Positions 38,613 to 47,630 of a stretch of 53,930 bases of DNA are shown here, in pieces (the first letter of the stretch is position 1; each line of letters begins with the position of its first letter). Source of the stretch: a virus; IMG/VR virus record IMGVR_UViG_3300017735_000010, positions 1 through 53,930 of that record, one strand, 5' to 3'. Under the pieces are notes generated by a model. That model saw only the letters and a list, made by a program, of their open reading frames with translations, had not been told where the DNA came from and made no database searches. The position numbers and the translations under genes are program-made.

Positions 38613-38933
38613 CTAAAACTTAGGCATTTTCATGCTGGGCATTTTCACATCGCCCATTTTCGGCATTTTAGGAGTTTTTGTACTGTACTGTTCCTGCATT
38701 TGTTCATTTTGCTCCTGCTCTTCTTTATTCTGCTTCTTGAGATGTTCAGTAAGATTTTGCATATAATACTGATATTCGTAAAAATCAAGAGCATCAATTT
38801 CACTAGGCTGGAGATGCAAATGGAAACCCAGATAGAATTTAGCCTTAAAGAAGTTCTCCAGCGAGATCTGAAATAATGAAAAGGCCTTTGACTCCACCTG
38901 GGAAATCGAGAGGGACCGTAACGTCCTCACCAT
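38613..38933 (-). CDS. gp51-like tail assembly protein; possible +1 frameshift product of the gp26-like gene
   Basis: The ORF is 106 aa if started at the ATG at 38933, but that ATG lies deep inside the upstream gene and lacks an A-rich leader. The part after the overlap starts KAKFYLGFHLHLQPSEIDAL, then FYEYQYYMQNLTEHLKKQ, which resembles small helical gp51/tail-chaperone proteins, and ends in Met/Pro/Lys repeats (MPKMGDVKMPSMKMPKF). It lies just before the tape measure, the classic place for the second half of a frameshifted tail chaperone pair. Confidence 0.65.
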   Translation of the reverse strand: MVRTLRSLSISQVESKAFSLFQISLENFFKAKFYLGFHLHLQPSEIDALDFYEYQYYMQNLTEHLKKQNKEEQEQNEQMQEQYSTKTPKMPKMGDVKMPSMKMPKF

Positions 38934-39867
38934 CGATGTCTACTTCCATTTCTGGTTGAGCACCTATTTTCATTTTTTCTGCTAATCTATATACTACCAT
39001 GTACTTCTTCTCATTCCAACCCTGGAATTCAATTTCACTGTTAAAGATTTCTTTTGAACCGAAACCTCTCCAGTCTAATTGTATATAAGGTAAAATTTGA
39101 ATGAATGCTTGGTCCCATCTTTTCTTAGTTTCTTGTTGAGTTCTAATATACTTAGTAACTTCTTCCATAACTCCAATAGATGGTGGCCTCATTAGTATTT
39201 CACCAGAAGAACGGGTTTGAATTCTAAAACATCTTGAAACTGTATCATAATATCTTTCAATCTCTTCTGGAATTTCATTCGCAGTAAAGTTCTGTGTCGC
39301 CACTTCAACATCTCTAGTTTGACCATAACTATTCTCAGCCTTTACAATAATTTTGTTTTCTGGTTCTGGGAAAGTAAGGTCTCTAATTGCTAAAAGTACT
39401 GCGATTCTATCTTCTTCCATAAGGTCTTTATAAGACAATTTTTTAGACTTAGATTCGAATCTCATACAAGATTTTACAATACTGTTTAGTTTTTCTTCAA
39501 TGTCCAAAATATTCTCTTCGTTCATTGTTGAAAAATGTCTAATTTCTGCTACCTTTGCTGACCTAACGTGGATAGTTGAGTCTTGTGGGTAAAATCTACC
39601 TTTAGAAAAAAGTTGATCCATTGCTAAAGGCACATAACCTAAAACAGTATCTGTAGAATCTGCTCTTTGGCGTCCATAATTAGCCATGTTTACAGAACCT
39701 AATCCTTTTTTCTCGATAGCTTCCTCAATAGGATCTACTTCTTCAACCGTTTCGTCAGTTGTTTCGCTAGTTTCGTTGGTTTCATTTGGCAAGTCGTCAA
39801 AACCATTGCCTTCTTCTTTTTTGCTTAAGAATTTATCAAATTCTTCATTGTTGTTTTCTTCAGTCAT
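38845..39867 (-). CDS. gp26-like baseplate hub / tail assembly protein, 340 aa
   Basis: After an acidic N-terminus (about 1-65), GYVPLAMDQLFSKGRFYP, VRSAKVAEIRHFSTM and EILMRPPSIGVMEEVTKYI match, from memory, the gp26-type proteins of T4-like phages. Position agrees with T4 order (26 before 51). It ends GELL-stop with codons CTT CTT TAA, which could allow a +1 shift into the downstream frame. It probably works in tail assembly as a chaperone rather than as a major structural part. Confidence 0.65.
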   Translation of the reverse strand: MTEENNNEEFDKFLSKKEEGNGFDDLPNETNETSETTDETVEEVDPIEEAIEKKGLGSVNMANYGRQRADSTDTVLGYVPLAMDQLFSKGRFYPQDSTIHVRSAKVAEIRHFSTMNEENILDIEEKLNSIVKSCMRFESKSKKLSYKDLMEEDRIAVLLAIRDLTFPEPENKIIVKAENSYGQTRDVEVATQNFTANEIPEEIERYYDTVSRCFRIQTRSSGEILMRPPSIGVMEEVTKYIRTQQETKKRWDQAFIQILPYIQLDWRGFGSKEIFNSEIEFQGWNEKKYMVVYRLAEKMKIGAQPEMEVDIDGEDVTVPLDFPGGVKGLFIISDLAGELL

Positions 39868-39902
39868 CTTTAATGAATTTTTAAGGTTTATATTAATTTA
39901 AT

Positions 39903-40115
39903 TTATTTTGTTTCAGAATCGTTTAAATTTTCGAATCTTTTTATTTCTTTTTTAACAAGCTCTCTAACAAATGCGCTAACGGATCTAGGCCTTTGTTTAT
40001 TCTTTAAAGCCTCGCTTAAGATTATGTTATTTAACTCCTCAAACTCCGGCTCTGTTAATAAAACTTGTATCTTTTTAATTAACTTATCTACTAAATAATC
40101 TTTCTTATTGGACAT
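39903..40115 (-). CDS. Ribbon-helix-helix-like small protein, 70 aa
   Basis: VLLTEPEFEELNNIILSEAL then NKQRPRSVSAFVRELVKKEI has the strand-helix-helix spacing of Arc/CopG-type DNA-binding proteins, which usually form dimers and regulate nearby genes. It sits between the tail tube terminator and the gp26-like gene and might control tail gene expression. That is inference. Confidence 0.6.
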   Translation of the reverse strand: MSNKKDYLVDKLIKKIQVLLTEPEFEELNNIILSEALKNKQRPRSVSAFVRELVKKEIKRFENLNDSETK

Positions 40116-40149
40116 ATTAAAATATTATTATATTATGTTTTCAGTGTAA

Positions 40150-40180
40150 AAAAAGAGAAGACATTAATATTGTCTTCTCT
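40150..40180 (-). terminator. Terminator after tail tube gene
   Basis: A 10-bp stem AGAGAAGACA/TGTCTTCTCT with a 7-base loop, followed on the minus strand by TTTTTTTACAC. It lies 16 bases after the tail tube stop. Confidence 0.85.
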
Positions 40181-40195
40181 CTTATAGGTTTGTTA

Positions 40196-40750
40196 TTATG
40201 CTAACTCTTCTGACCAGTTGTCAGCTCTCCAAACAACGTCAATTGCTTGTGCGTCTCCTGTTTCGTAGTTATTTTCAGCCAAAGGATTTATTGGTGAGAA
40301 AACGAAACAATCATCTAATGTGATTTTTCTAAAAATATCACCTTTTCTGTTAAATTGAACAATAACCATCTGTCCAACATAGTCTTTTTTAAGACCTGTT
40401 TCTCCAGTTTCTGGGTTATATGCCAATCTGTACCAGTCTCTCATTGTTTTGTAAAGATACATTTGATTTGCATCGTTTAAGTTTAATGAGAAGTTAACGG
40501 TAACGTCTAAGAAGGAATCTCCAGGAACACCTGTGAAAGACCTTGTAGACCACTTAAATTTTTGAGTTACTGTTCCCAAATCTTTATGAAGTTCTAAACC
40601 TGAGATACTGTTAATATGTTGAATTAATAATTCTTGACCTCCAACTCCTGCTGGTGGAAGAATAGTTACCTCAAACATATTCGCTAATACTGGTTCAAAA
40701 TTCTTACCTTTCTTGCTAGTTTGGTCGTTTGAATAATGTGGTAATGCCAT
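40196..40750 (-). CDS. Tail tube protein (gp19-like)
   Basis: 184 aa, near T4 gp19 (163 aa). Features: ANMFEVTILPPAGVGGQELL, then QHINSISGLELHKDLGTVTQ and FTGVPGDSFLDVTVNF, a typical tube-protein beta-barrel pattern, then YLYKTMRDWYRLAYNPETG and a C-terminal FVFSPINPLAENNYETGDAQ. Position directly after the sheath fits. It has its own late motif and terminator, consistent with very high expression. Confidence 0.88.
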   Translation of the reverse strand: MALPHYSNDQTSKKGKNFEPVLANMFEVTILPPAGVGGQELLIQHINSISGLELHKDLGTVTQKFKWSTRSFTGVPGDSFLDVTVNFSLNLNDANQMYLYKTMRDWYRLAYNPETGETGLKKDYVGQMVIVQFNRKGDIFRKITLDDCFVFSPINPLAENNYETGDAQAIDVVWRADNWSEELA

Positions 40751-40777
40751 TTCTTTATTTTTATTTTTATTTATGTT

Positions 40778-40786
40778 TTATATATC
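40778..40786 (-). promoter_or_regulatory. Late-promoter-like motif GATATATAA
   Basis: GATATATAAAACATAAATAA on the minus strand, 28 bases before the tail tube ATG. Confidence 0.6.
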
Positions 40787-40802
40787 TATTTCTTTTCTAA
40801 AA

Positions 40803-40835
40803 TTTATCAGGAAAGACCGAAGCCTTTCCTGATTA
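40803..40835 (-). terminator. Terminator after tail sheath gene, UUCG-capped
   Basis: A 10-bp stem ATCAGGAAAG/CTTTCCTGAT that extends by G-U and C-G pairs to a C(TTCG)G tetraloop when read on the minus strand. The downstream tail AAATTTT is weak in U, so it may be partly leaky or act mainly as an RNA 3' end stabiliser. Confidence 0.75.
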
Positions 40836-40847
40836 TTTTAAATATTT

Positions 40848-43103
40848 TTAGAAATTACCTGAAGCAATGTCTCCAGTATTAAGTACAGTAGTTCTATGTA
40901 CAATAATTTCTAAACCTTTAACTGGTTCAACGAATGTATCAAGGATACCAATGTTATTATCAATAACATCGTTCGTATTGTTAGTTTGGTCTATTACGTT
41001 ATTATATGCATAAACTCCGCTGTCTGCTAAAACTCCTTCCATGAATGCATCTGCAAGAGTTTTAATTTCTAATCTAGTCTGTGCAGTGTTAAACTCAAAT
41101 AAGTAATCCTTAAGAATATCTGCTAATCCGTTTTCGATGAAGATTAATACTTCTCTTACGTGAGCAGAACTTAAAGCTGATTTTACAGTTTGTTGTGCAG
41201 TTTTATTACCTTTGATGTTCAATCCAACTCCTCTTTCGAATACGATTGGGTTGATTCCAAATGGTTCTAAATTATCTCTATCATCTTTATCGAATGGATA
41301 TTCAGCACCGATAACGTTAGTTCCAGTGATAACTCCTCTTCTAGGTCCTGATACGATAGACCAAGGAAGAGCATTTGTAAATTTATCAATGTAGTTATTA
41401 GATACGTAAGCAGCTGGTACAACTGTTTTAATTTTACCTGCTTCTCTTACTTCTAATCCTGGTCCATAATAGAAACCATAGTTAGCTCCTTCTGCAATTG
41501 AAGGTAAAGCGTAGATTCCTGTTGGATTTTGTGATAAATCTCCACCGTCTTTTATAAATCTAGTATTGAATTTTCCAGTTAATGCATCTTTAAAAGATGG
41601 GTCTGATGATTTTTTAAATTCTGCAACAGTTGGTGCATTTAAGATACATGATACGTTCTTTCTAGCTTTAGCAACTCTTGTGAATTCGTTTTTATTTAAA
41701 AGTGCTCCACCTTCATATGAACCAAATGTATCTACGATATATCTTAAATCGATAACATCTCTATCAGTTAAAGCTGAATATAAACCTCCTGATGAGAATG
41801 CTGTTAAACAATCTACTATAGTTTGTTCAGAAATTACAATTTTATCAAGATTAAATAAGCTGTATTCTGTAGCTGCTTTATGGAAAGACTTAAACGCTAC
41901 GTCTGTAGCTGGGTCAAAACCATTATCTGGTGCTTCTGAACACGTTATAGTATAAATTGTTGGTGCAGTACCTGCTTGAGAAATTCTATTTACTCTTGCT
42001 AATTTACCAGTTTGAGTAGGCATATAATCTCCTACTTCTAAATCTAAATCATCATCAGCAGCTGAAGTAAATGTAAATGTAGCTCCAGTTGAAGCAAATA
42101 CAAAGTCAGTTGCTGAAAAATCGATTCCTCTAGCTCCTGCTAAAGTCTTATAAGATAATAATTCGAAATCAGAAGCATTGTCTGCAATACCTTTTAGATT
42201 TGAATTTCCTTCTTCTACTGCTTCTTCATTAACAGCACAGAATAAACCAGTTCTTCTAGTTTCTGAGTTAATAATTTGCTCTAAATATAAACCGTTTCCT
42301 TCTAAATCTTGGAATCCTGGTAAAATTGAACCAGTGTATTGTGCCAATAAAGAAACAGATCTTTCATCTGCGAAATCATTTAATTTGTCTTTTAATAAAC
42401 CAGTTGTTGAGAAGTAATCTCCATATACTGGGTCAACATCCATTGCAGATGCATCGAATTTACCTTTAAATACGAATACGTCTACCATGTAATCTGAAAT
42501 ATAGTCAAATTCAGAAACTCCATCTGGAAGATTTCCTTCTCCGTACCATTCTCTAGCAGTTACTTCGAATGCTTTAACATCTTGTGCTTGTCTTACGATA
42601 ATTGATAAATTGTCTTGTCCAAGATTTACAAGGTTTAATGCTTCAGTTGAAGTTGCAGTACCACCAATAGTAGCTAAAACTTCTTCATCTGATGGATACA
42701 TGAATTTGTCAGTGTTATGAAAATCTTCATACTCTTTATCTGCAACTGTACTAGCTGCTGTAGAGTCTGTAGCATCTGTAACGATTGCAGCGTAATCAGC
42801 CTTATCAGCTGAATCAAAATCTGCTAAATTCATAGCTAGAATAGGACCTCTTTTAAGAGCTTCTAAACAGCTTCTATGAAAGAACATTCCCTTCTTTTCT
42901 AATTTTTTGTCGATATTACCAAAGATAAGAGTAAAAGATTCTGTATCTTCGCAATATACTGGTGTGTTGTAAGGTCCTTTTCTAGAGTGACCAGCAACCA
43001 ACCTAATAGTCTCTGCAGTAACGTTAGATACTTGAGACTTATCAAATTCTAGACGGTAAACACCACTAGATTTGAATTGCAATAATTGAGGACTTAGTGC
43101 CAT
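40848..43103 (-). CDS. Tail sheath protein (gp18-like)
   Basis: 751 aa, near T4 gp18 (659 aa). The N-terminus LQFKSSGVYRLEFDKSQVSN then LVAGHSRKGPYNTPVYCEDT is the typical start of contractile sheath proteins. The C-terminal third has NNYIDKFTNALPWSIVSGPR, GVGLNIKGNKTAQQTVKSAL and LEIIVHRTTVLNTGDI, with the conserved fold that forms the contracting helix. The middle holds variable surface domains. Order terminase, sheath, tube matches T4. Confidence 0.92.
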   Translation of the reverse strand: MALSPQLLQFKSSGVYRLEFDKSQVSNVTAETIRLVAGHSRKGPYNTPVYCEDTESFTLIFGNIDKKLEKKGMFFHRSCLEALKRGPILAMNLADFDSADKADYAAIVTDATDSTAASTVADKEYEDFHNTDKFMYPSDEEVLATIGGTATSTEALNLVNLGQDNLSIIVRQAQDVKAFEVTAREWYGEGNLPDGVSEFDYISDYMVDVFVFKGKFDASAMDVDPVYGDYFSTTGLLKDKLNDFADERSVSLLAQYTGSILPGFQDLEGNGLYLEQIINSETRRTGLFCAVNEEAVEEGNSNLKGIADNASDFELLSYKTLAGARGIDFSATDFVFASTGATFTFTSAADDDLDLEVGDYMPTQTGKLARVNRISQAGTAPTIYTITCSEAPDNGFDPATDVAFKSFHKAATEYSLFNLDKIVISEQTIVDCLTAFSSGGLYSALTDRDVIDLRYIVDTFGSYEGGALLNKNEFTRVAKARKNVSCILNAPTVAEFKKSSDPSFKDALTGKFNTRFIKDGGDLSQNPTGIYALPSIAEGANYGFYYGPGLEVREAGKIKTVVPAAYVSNNYIDKFTNALPWSIVSGPRRGVITGTNVIGAEYPFDKDDRDNLEPFGINPIVFERGVGLNIKGNKTAQQTVKSALSSAHVREVLIFIENGLADILKDYLFEFNTAQTRLEIKTLADAFMEGVLADSGVYAYNNVIDQTNNTNDVIDNNIGILDTFVEPVKGLEIIVHRTTVLNTGDIASGNF

Positions 43104-43133
43104 AATTGAAATTATTTTTTTTAGTTTGTTAAA

Positions 43134-43142
43134 GTATATATC
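43134..43142 (-). promoter_or_regulatory. Late-promoter-like motif (variant GATATATAC)
   Basis: GATATATACTTTAACAAACT on the minus strand, 31 bases before the sheath ATG. The last base differs from the consensus. Confidence 0.5.
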
Positions 43143-43162
43143 TTAGTGTTATGGAGATTATT

Positions 43163-44977
43163 CTATAATAGGTCATAAATATCAAAATTTAAGTCTCCTT
43201 GGTCTTCATTGTCTTTAAATAGAGTCATTTCCATGAAATCATGAATATCCGGATCTATTATATCTAGCATTTCTTCTATAGAATCTGCATATGCAGTGGT
43301 GTTAAAAAATTCTGTTGCTATAATACTTGACATTGCAAGGTCATCATGACCCATCTGAGCACCATATCTTCCATTTGAAAGGGTGCCAAATAGACTTATC
43401 TCATTAGTTGTTTCAAATTCAGTTATATTGATTTTATTATTTTCATATAAAGATTTAAAATTCTGACAAAATATTGGCTTATTATCATTTTTTATCTTTA
43501 TTCCGTGTTTTAAACCTTTACTATCATGTCTATGTTTAAATCTTAAAATCATCTCTTCATCAAAATCATTTGTTCTAGGAAATACTGTTTGTAGATATTT
43601 TAAAAGAACAGCACCATAAGTGTTGAATTCTATAATCATTTTGGTATTTTCATTGTATAGTAATTCTACTCCTATTAAATAAAGTATTTTTGAAAAATCT
43701 TCAATAATATGTTCATTGCTTCTGAAAACACCGACTTGATTTAACTTAAAGAAATCATACATTGCACCTGGTGTTACAGCATTTTCTATTTGCTTCTTAG
43801 TCATTGGATCGACTCTAAATATATTAATAATGGAATAGTCTCCTCCGTTTCCTTCAGCAATATCAACTGTTAATAGCCAATATTTATCTTTATCTCCTAA
43901 AGTTTCAACATCAAATCCTGGATGCCAACTTAAAAAGCCTTTTATATCTATTTGATTGTCTGTAAAACAATCAAAATCATGATGAACATATTCTTTCATT
44001 GAACTTCTCATCTTCTTCATAGAACCTGGGTCTAAAAGAAGATTTGATGAACTTACAAATTCATTTCCATATTGTCTGTTAAAAGCCTCGACAGTTCCTA
44101 AGTTACCAAGTTCTCTTTTATACCAAGCATCGTCTCTATCAGGGTGTTGCCACCAATCTATTCTCATCGGATGATATTCGTTATCACCACGTTCTGCTGC
44201 GCTGTATATCTTATAAAACTTATTAAACCCATTTGGAGTACTTGTAATAATAATCCTAGACACCTTAGAAGCAGAAAGCGTTGGATAAACGTTTTCATAA
44301 AATGCGTCAACTATGGAAGGGTGTATATGTGCAAACTCATCTAAGAATAGTAAGTGAATTGTAAAACCAATACCTGCTTTAGCAGTTGTACTTTGACCAA
44401 CAAGCCTGCAACCATTATCACATTTAACATTCATTACGTCGTATTTCGTAATACCAGGTTTCATAAAGAATGGAAGATTTTCTATAACAACCTTTGCTTT
44501 ATCGATAATTTCTTTTGTTGTATCAGATTTGTTTGCTAATAACAGTGTGTTTTTATCTGTGTTGAATGTTAAGAACCATGCATTAAAAATACTGGCCATA
44601 ACTGTTTTACCCATCTGACGGGCTGCTAAACATATATTAAATCTATTGTTTTGAAAGTTTCTCAACATATCTTTTTGATAGTCTCTCAACTTTACTTGCT
44701 GGATTCCCTCATCAGTAAGAACAACTGCATACTTTTCTGCAAAATATACAATATCTGACGCACATCTAGCCAGCTCTTGAATCTCTTCATCAGTGTATTC
44801 AAATACAATATTACCCCTTCTTAAAAATTGCTTTCCTTCATAGAAAGGCATCTTAACTTGTGGCTTATAACCTTGGTCGAGTGCAATTTCTAAATCGTCG
44901 ATTTTTTTAGTTGACCAAACAAGTCTTTCTGAAGTTGCTTGGCCCGTTTCTTTTGGAATCCAAACATTATCACTCAT
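43163..44977 (-). CDS. terL: Terminase large subunit (gp17-like)
   Basis: 604 aa, close to T4 gp17 (610 aa). The ATPase domain has Walker A AARQMGKT at 118-125, Walker B LLFLDEF at 209-215 and coupling TSTPNG at about 246-251. The nuclease domain has its first Asp in LLTVDIAEGNGGDYS, Asn/Glu-bearing MIIEFNTYG later and the last Asp in YGAQMGHDDLAMSS. It pumps DNA into proheads and cuts the concatemer. It overlaps the small terminase gene by eight bases. Confidence 0.96.
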   Translation of the reverse strand: MSDNVWIPKETGQATSERLVWSTKKIDDLEIALDQGYKPQVKMPFYEGKQFLRRGNIVFEYTDEEIQELARCASDIVYFAEKYAVVLTDEGIQQVKLRDYQKDMLRNFQNNRFNICLAARQMGKTVMASIFNAWFLTFNTDKNTLLLANKSDTTKEIIDKAKVVIENLPFFMKPGITKYDVMNVKCDNGCRLVGQSTTAKAGIGFTIHLLFLDEFAHIHPSIVDAFYENVYPTLSASKVSRIIITSTPNGFNKFYKIYSAAERGDNEYHPMRIDWWQHPDRDDAWYKRELGNLGTVEAFNRQYGNEFVSSSNLLLDPGSMKKMRSSMKEYVHHDFDCFTDNQIDIKGFLSWHPGFDVETLGDKDKYWLLTVDIAEGNGGDYSIINIFRVDPMTKKQIENAVTPGAMYDFFKLNQVGVFRSNEHIIEDFSKILYLIGVELLYNENTKMIIEFNTYGAVLLKYLQTVFPRTNDFDEEMILRFKHRHDSKGLKHGIKIKNDNKPIFCQNFKSLYENNKINITEFETTNEISLFGTLSNGRYGAQMGHDDLAMSSIIATEFFNTTAYADSIEEMLDIIDPDIHDFMEMTLFKDNEDQGDLNFDIYDLL

Positions 44978-45623
44978 CTTCTTCTGGTTTTATATCTTCT
45001 ATATCTGCCTGATTAATACCTGCCTGTATTTGATTCATTAAGTCTTTAGTTCCTCTTTGAATATTTCCATTTTCATTAGAACCTCCGCTATCTTGAACAG
45101 CGCCATCTCTATCTCTCTTTTTATAGAGTTCAATATCTCTAGCTATTCGCTTTGCACTTTCTTCAGTAGCCATCAAATACATGGTCTGACTTTTAATTAT
45201 ATCAAGCATTGATTTTTGTAACGTAGCAAGTACTTCAAACATTCTAGGAGCAAGTTCTCCTCCTTCAATAGTTTCCAATAATGTAGTAAGTGCTCTTTCA
45301 CCTGCTTTTAACTGATAAACGAGAGAGCCCATTGTCATCTCATCCATTTTCTTTTTAGCCTGTAAATATTCGTCTCTTTCGATAATTTCTGAATCTAAAT
45401 AAAACTCCATTAGACTTGTAATTGTCTTCTTAGCCTGTTTTTCTGAAAGACCTTTCATCTCTCCGTAATTTACAGCTGGTTTTGAGTTGTGGAATTTTGG
45501 AACTGGCAAATCTCCCGGATCTTGCTCTACATCAATAGATTCATTTGGTCCTAAAAGTTCTTCTAAGTCCTTTCTGATGAATTCAGCCTGTTCTGAAATA
45601 GTTTTCTTTTTATCTTCTGACAT
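44970..45623 (-). CDS. Terminase small subunit (gp16-like)
   Basis: The 217-aa protein is helical with a central region ALTTLLETIEGGELAPRMFE, then LATLQKSMLDIIKSQTMYLM, which resembles the coiled-coil oligomerisation core of gp16-type small terminases. An acidic tail follows. Position directly before terL and size (T4 gp16 164 aa) support the call. It would recognise DNA and regulate the motor. A late motif lies 16 bases upstream. Confidence 0.75.
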   Translation of the reverse strand: MSEDKKKTISEQAEFIRKDLEELLGPNESIDVEQDPGDLPVPKFHNSKPAVNYGEMKGLSEKQAKKTITSLMEFYLDSEIIERDEYLQAKKKMDEMTMGSLVYQLKAGERALTTLLETIEGGELAPRMFEVLATLQKSMLDIIKSQTMYLMATEESAKRIARDIELYKKRDRDGAVQDSGGSNENGNIQRGTKDLMNQIQAGINQADIEDIKPEEDE

Positions 45624-45638
45624 TCTTATTAATTTAAG

Positions 45639-45647
45639 TTATATATC
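45639..45647 (-). promoter_or_regulatory. Late-promoter-like motif GATATATAA
   Basis: GATATATAACTTAAATTAAT on the minus strand, 16 bases before the small terminase ATG. It drives the gp16/gp17-like pair. Confidence 0.6.
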
Positions 45648-45651
45648 CCTT

Positions 45652-47613
45652 TTATCGAGCCTGACCATATGTCTGCAATTGTAAAGAAGGAATTGCATTA
45701 TCGGCAAGTAAAAGGTGTTGTGCATCTCTGACAACATATTGATGAAGTACTGCAACTTTCTGCTCGTCTTCGATAGTTCTTTTAAATATTCTAACATTAG
45801 TAATATTTAGTTCACTTGCCCTTAAAGCCCAATTAACTTCAGTTTGCCATACTTGAGTTGAAAGCATGTCTAATTTACCAAAGTACATTTCTTCAAGTTC
45901 CATAGGACCTGTTGGGTTGACAAAGTTATTCTGTCCATCTAGTTTAAATATACTAACTGATATTTCATTATAAGTGTTACTCATATTAACCACAATTGAA
46001 TACCAATTGTCGGGTCCTAAAATAAGTTTATGTTTGAATATGTAATCTTGGTTGTTTATTTTAACAATAACACCCTTTGATGATATTTGAACTACAAGGC
46101 CATTCCCTTCAATATCTGTACCATCAATTGTTTGATACTGTTTTGCCTCTTTGTAGTCGAATCTAGGCGTTGGTTGAAACCAGTGCTGTAGTGAAAGATT
46201 TTCGCCGACTCCATTTTTTGATATTTCATTATATACAACACCTGGACTTTGAGTTTCATCTCCTAAAATAGTTGACATGTCATAATAATTCCTAGAAACT
46301 ACCGTCCATTTGTTCTTTAAATCAACATCTTTTATTTCTAAATCTTTATGTACATATTTTCTAACACCATCTTGAGATACATGATGTGTTGCTTGGTATT
46401 GTAGCGGTTTAGTAACTTTTGTAAATTCTTCTTGTATTTCTTCTCCAAAAACGTCTTCTACTCCTACTACTAAATCTGTTAAATCTTCAGCAAATTCTCC
46501 TTTATTTGTAGAAGTTCTATTTTCATATTTTTTCAAATGAAGCCTAAAATAAGTTAATTCTTTATTGAATTCATCTGCTAAAGAAACAGAACTTACTTCA
46601 TACATTCTATTATTATAGGGTATAAATAAATAGTCTCTTGCTCCTGGACTTTTTCCTTCTCCGAAATATTTTCTAAATTCAGAACCTAACATGTGTATTT
46701 CGAAATCTTCAAAGCCCATTCCAAAAATATCGAAAGAGGGGGTTTCAGTAGGGAATTCATTATCAGGAACCATTATTTTTAAAGTTGCCTTTTCAATAAC
46801 ATCATATAAAGAGTATTCTTTTAAAATTACATCTTTACTTCTGACGTTAGGTTCTACTCTATAATAAGTTACAGGGTGACCATAAACTTGATTTGCCAAA
46901 TTAGAAAGACTATTGTATATCTTTACAGGTCTTGTAAGACCATAAGGGTCATATAAATTTTCAGAATCACATTCTACTAAAATATTTGCGCAGCCAATAA
47001 CATCGTAAGGTTCGCATTCTGTACATATTTGAGGACATTCTTCTATTGTTCCATCCTCATATTGTATTGTATAAGTTACTTTTAAAAATGAAATTTCATG
47101 AAGTGGCTGTAAATCTTGAACAGTTGCTTTTATTTCAATCCAAAGAGGGGCACTTGAATTTATATCTAATGCTAATATATCTCCTAATATTACTGTTTTA
47201 TTTAATGGATGCCATTCACTAAGCTCTCCACCTTTTTCAATTATATCATTTTGAGACCATCTAAAATCATACTTAAAATAATTCCATTTATTTTCTTTAA
47301 CATGGAACTCTACGTTTTCTAAATCATATAGTGAAGGTGCTACTAATTCTATTGTATTAGCATCTGGAGTTGAAGAAATTTCAAACTCATATCCTGCAGC
47401 AAGAACGATATCTCCTGCGTTAAGGTCTAAATTTGTTCCAATTCCTGTAACTGTAGTACTTCCTTGTGTGAATGAAATTTTGCCTACCGTAAATTCATTA
47501 GAAAAACCTGCTTGAATATTCCAATCAAGAATCTGCTCTGCCCCTTTATAAGGGTCTACTAATTTAGCAATAATAATATCGCCTACTTCTGAAGCTGTAT
47601 AACTTGTAACCAT
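45652..47613 (-). CDS. Neck protein (gp14-like) fused to a lectin-like C-terminal region, 653 aa
   Basis: Near residues 295-375, DIFGMGFEDFEIHMLGSEFR, FGEGKSPGARDYLFIPYNNR and YEVSSVSLADEFNKELTYFR resemble gp14-type head-completion proteins, where an F-x-P-x-x-N-x-x-Y-E strand is typical. Both ends are extra. Residues 480-630 (WYSIVVNMSNTYNEISVSIF; ITNVRIFKRTIEDEQ) look like a LamG/concanavalin-type jellyroll. At 653 aa it far exceeds T4 gp14 (256 aa). It probably closes the head-tail joint and may display a glycan-binding decoration. Moderate certainty. Confidence 0.55.
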   Translation of the reverse strand: MVTSYTASEVGDIIIAKLVDPYKGAEQILDWNIQAGFSNEFTVGKISFTQGSTTVTGIGTNLDLNAGDIVLAAGYEFEISSTPDANTIELVAPSLYDLENVEFHVKENKWNYFKYDFRWSQNDIIEKGGELSEWHPLNKTVILGDILALDINSSAPLWIEIKATVQDLQPLHEISFLKVTYTIQYEDGTIEECPQICTECEPYDVIGCANILVECDSENLYDPYGLTRPVKIYNSLSNLANQVYGHPVTYYRVEPNVRSKDVILKEYSLYDVIEKATLKIMVPDNEFPTETPSFDIFGMGFEDFEIHMLGSEFRKYFGEGKSPGARDYLFIPYNNRMYEVSSVSLADEFNKELTYFRLHLKKYENRTSTNKGEFAEDLTDLVVGVEDVFGEEIQEEFTKVTKPLQYQATHHVSQDGVRKYVHKDLEIKDVDLKNKWTVVSRNYYDMSTILGDETQSPGVVYNEISKNGVGENLSLQHWFQPTPRFDYKEAKQYQTIDGTDIEGNGLVVQISSKGVIVKINNQDYIFKHKLILGPDNWYSIVVNMSNTYNEISVSIFKLDGQNNFVNPTGPMELEEMYFGKLDMLSTQVWQTEVNWALRASELNITNVRIFKRTIEDEQKVAVLHQYVVRDAQHLLLADNAIPSLQLQTYGQAR

Positions 47614-47630
47614 GTTTTATTTATCTAGTT

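Noticed and set aside
41212-42417. Plus-strand ORFs opposite the tail sheath
   Set aside because: Shadows of a well-supported structural gene; no promoter or leader.
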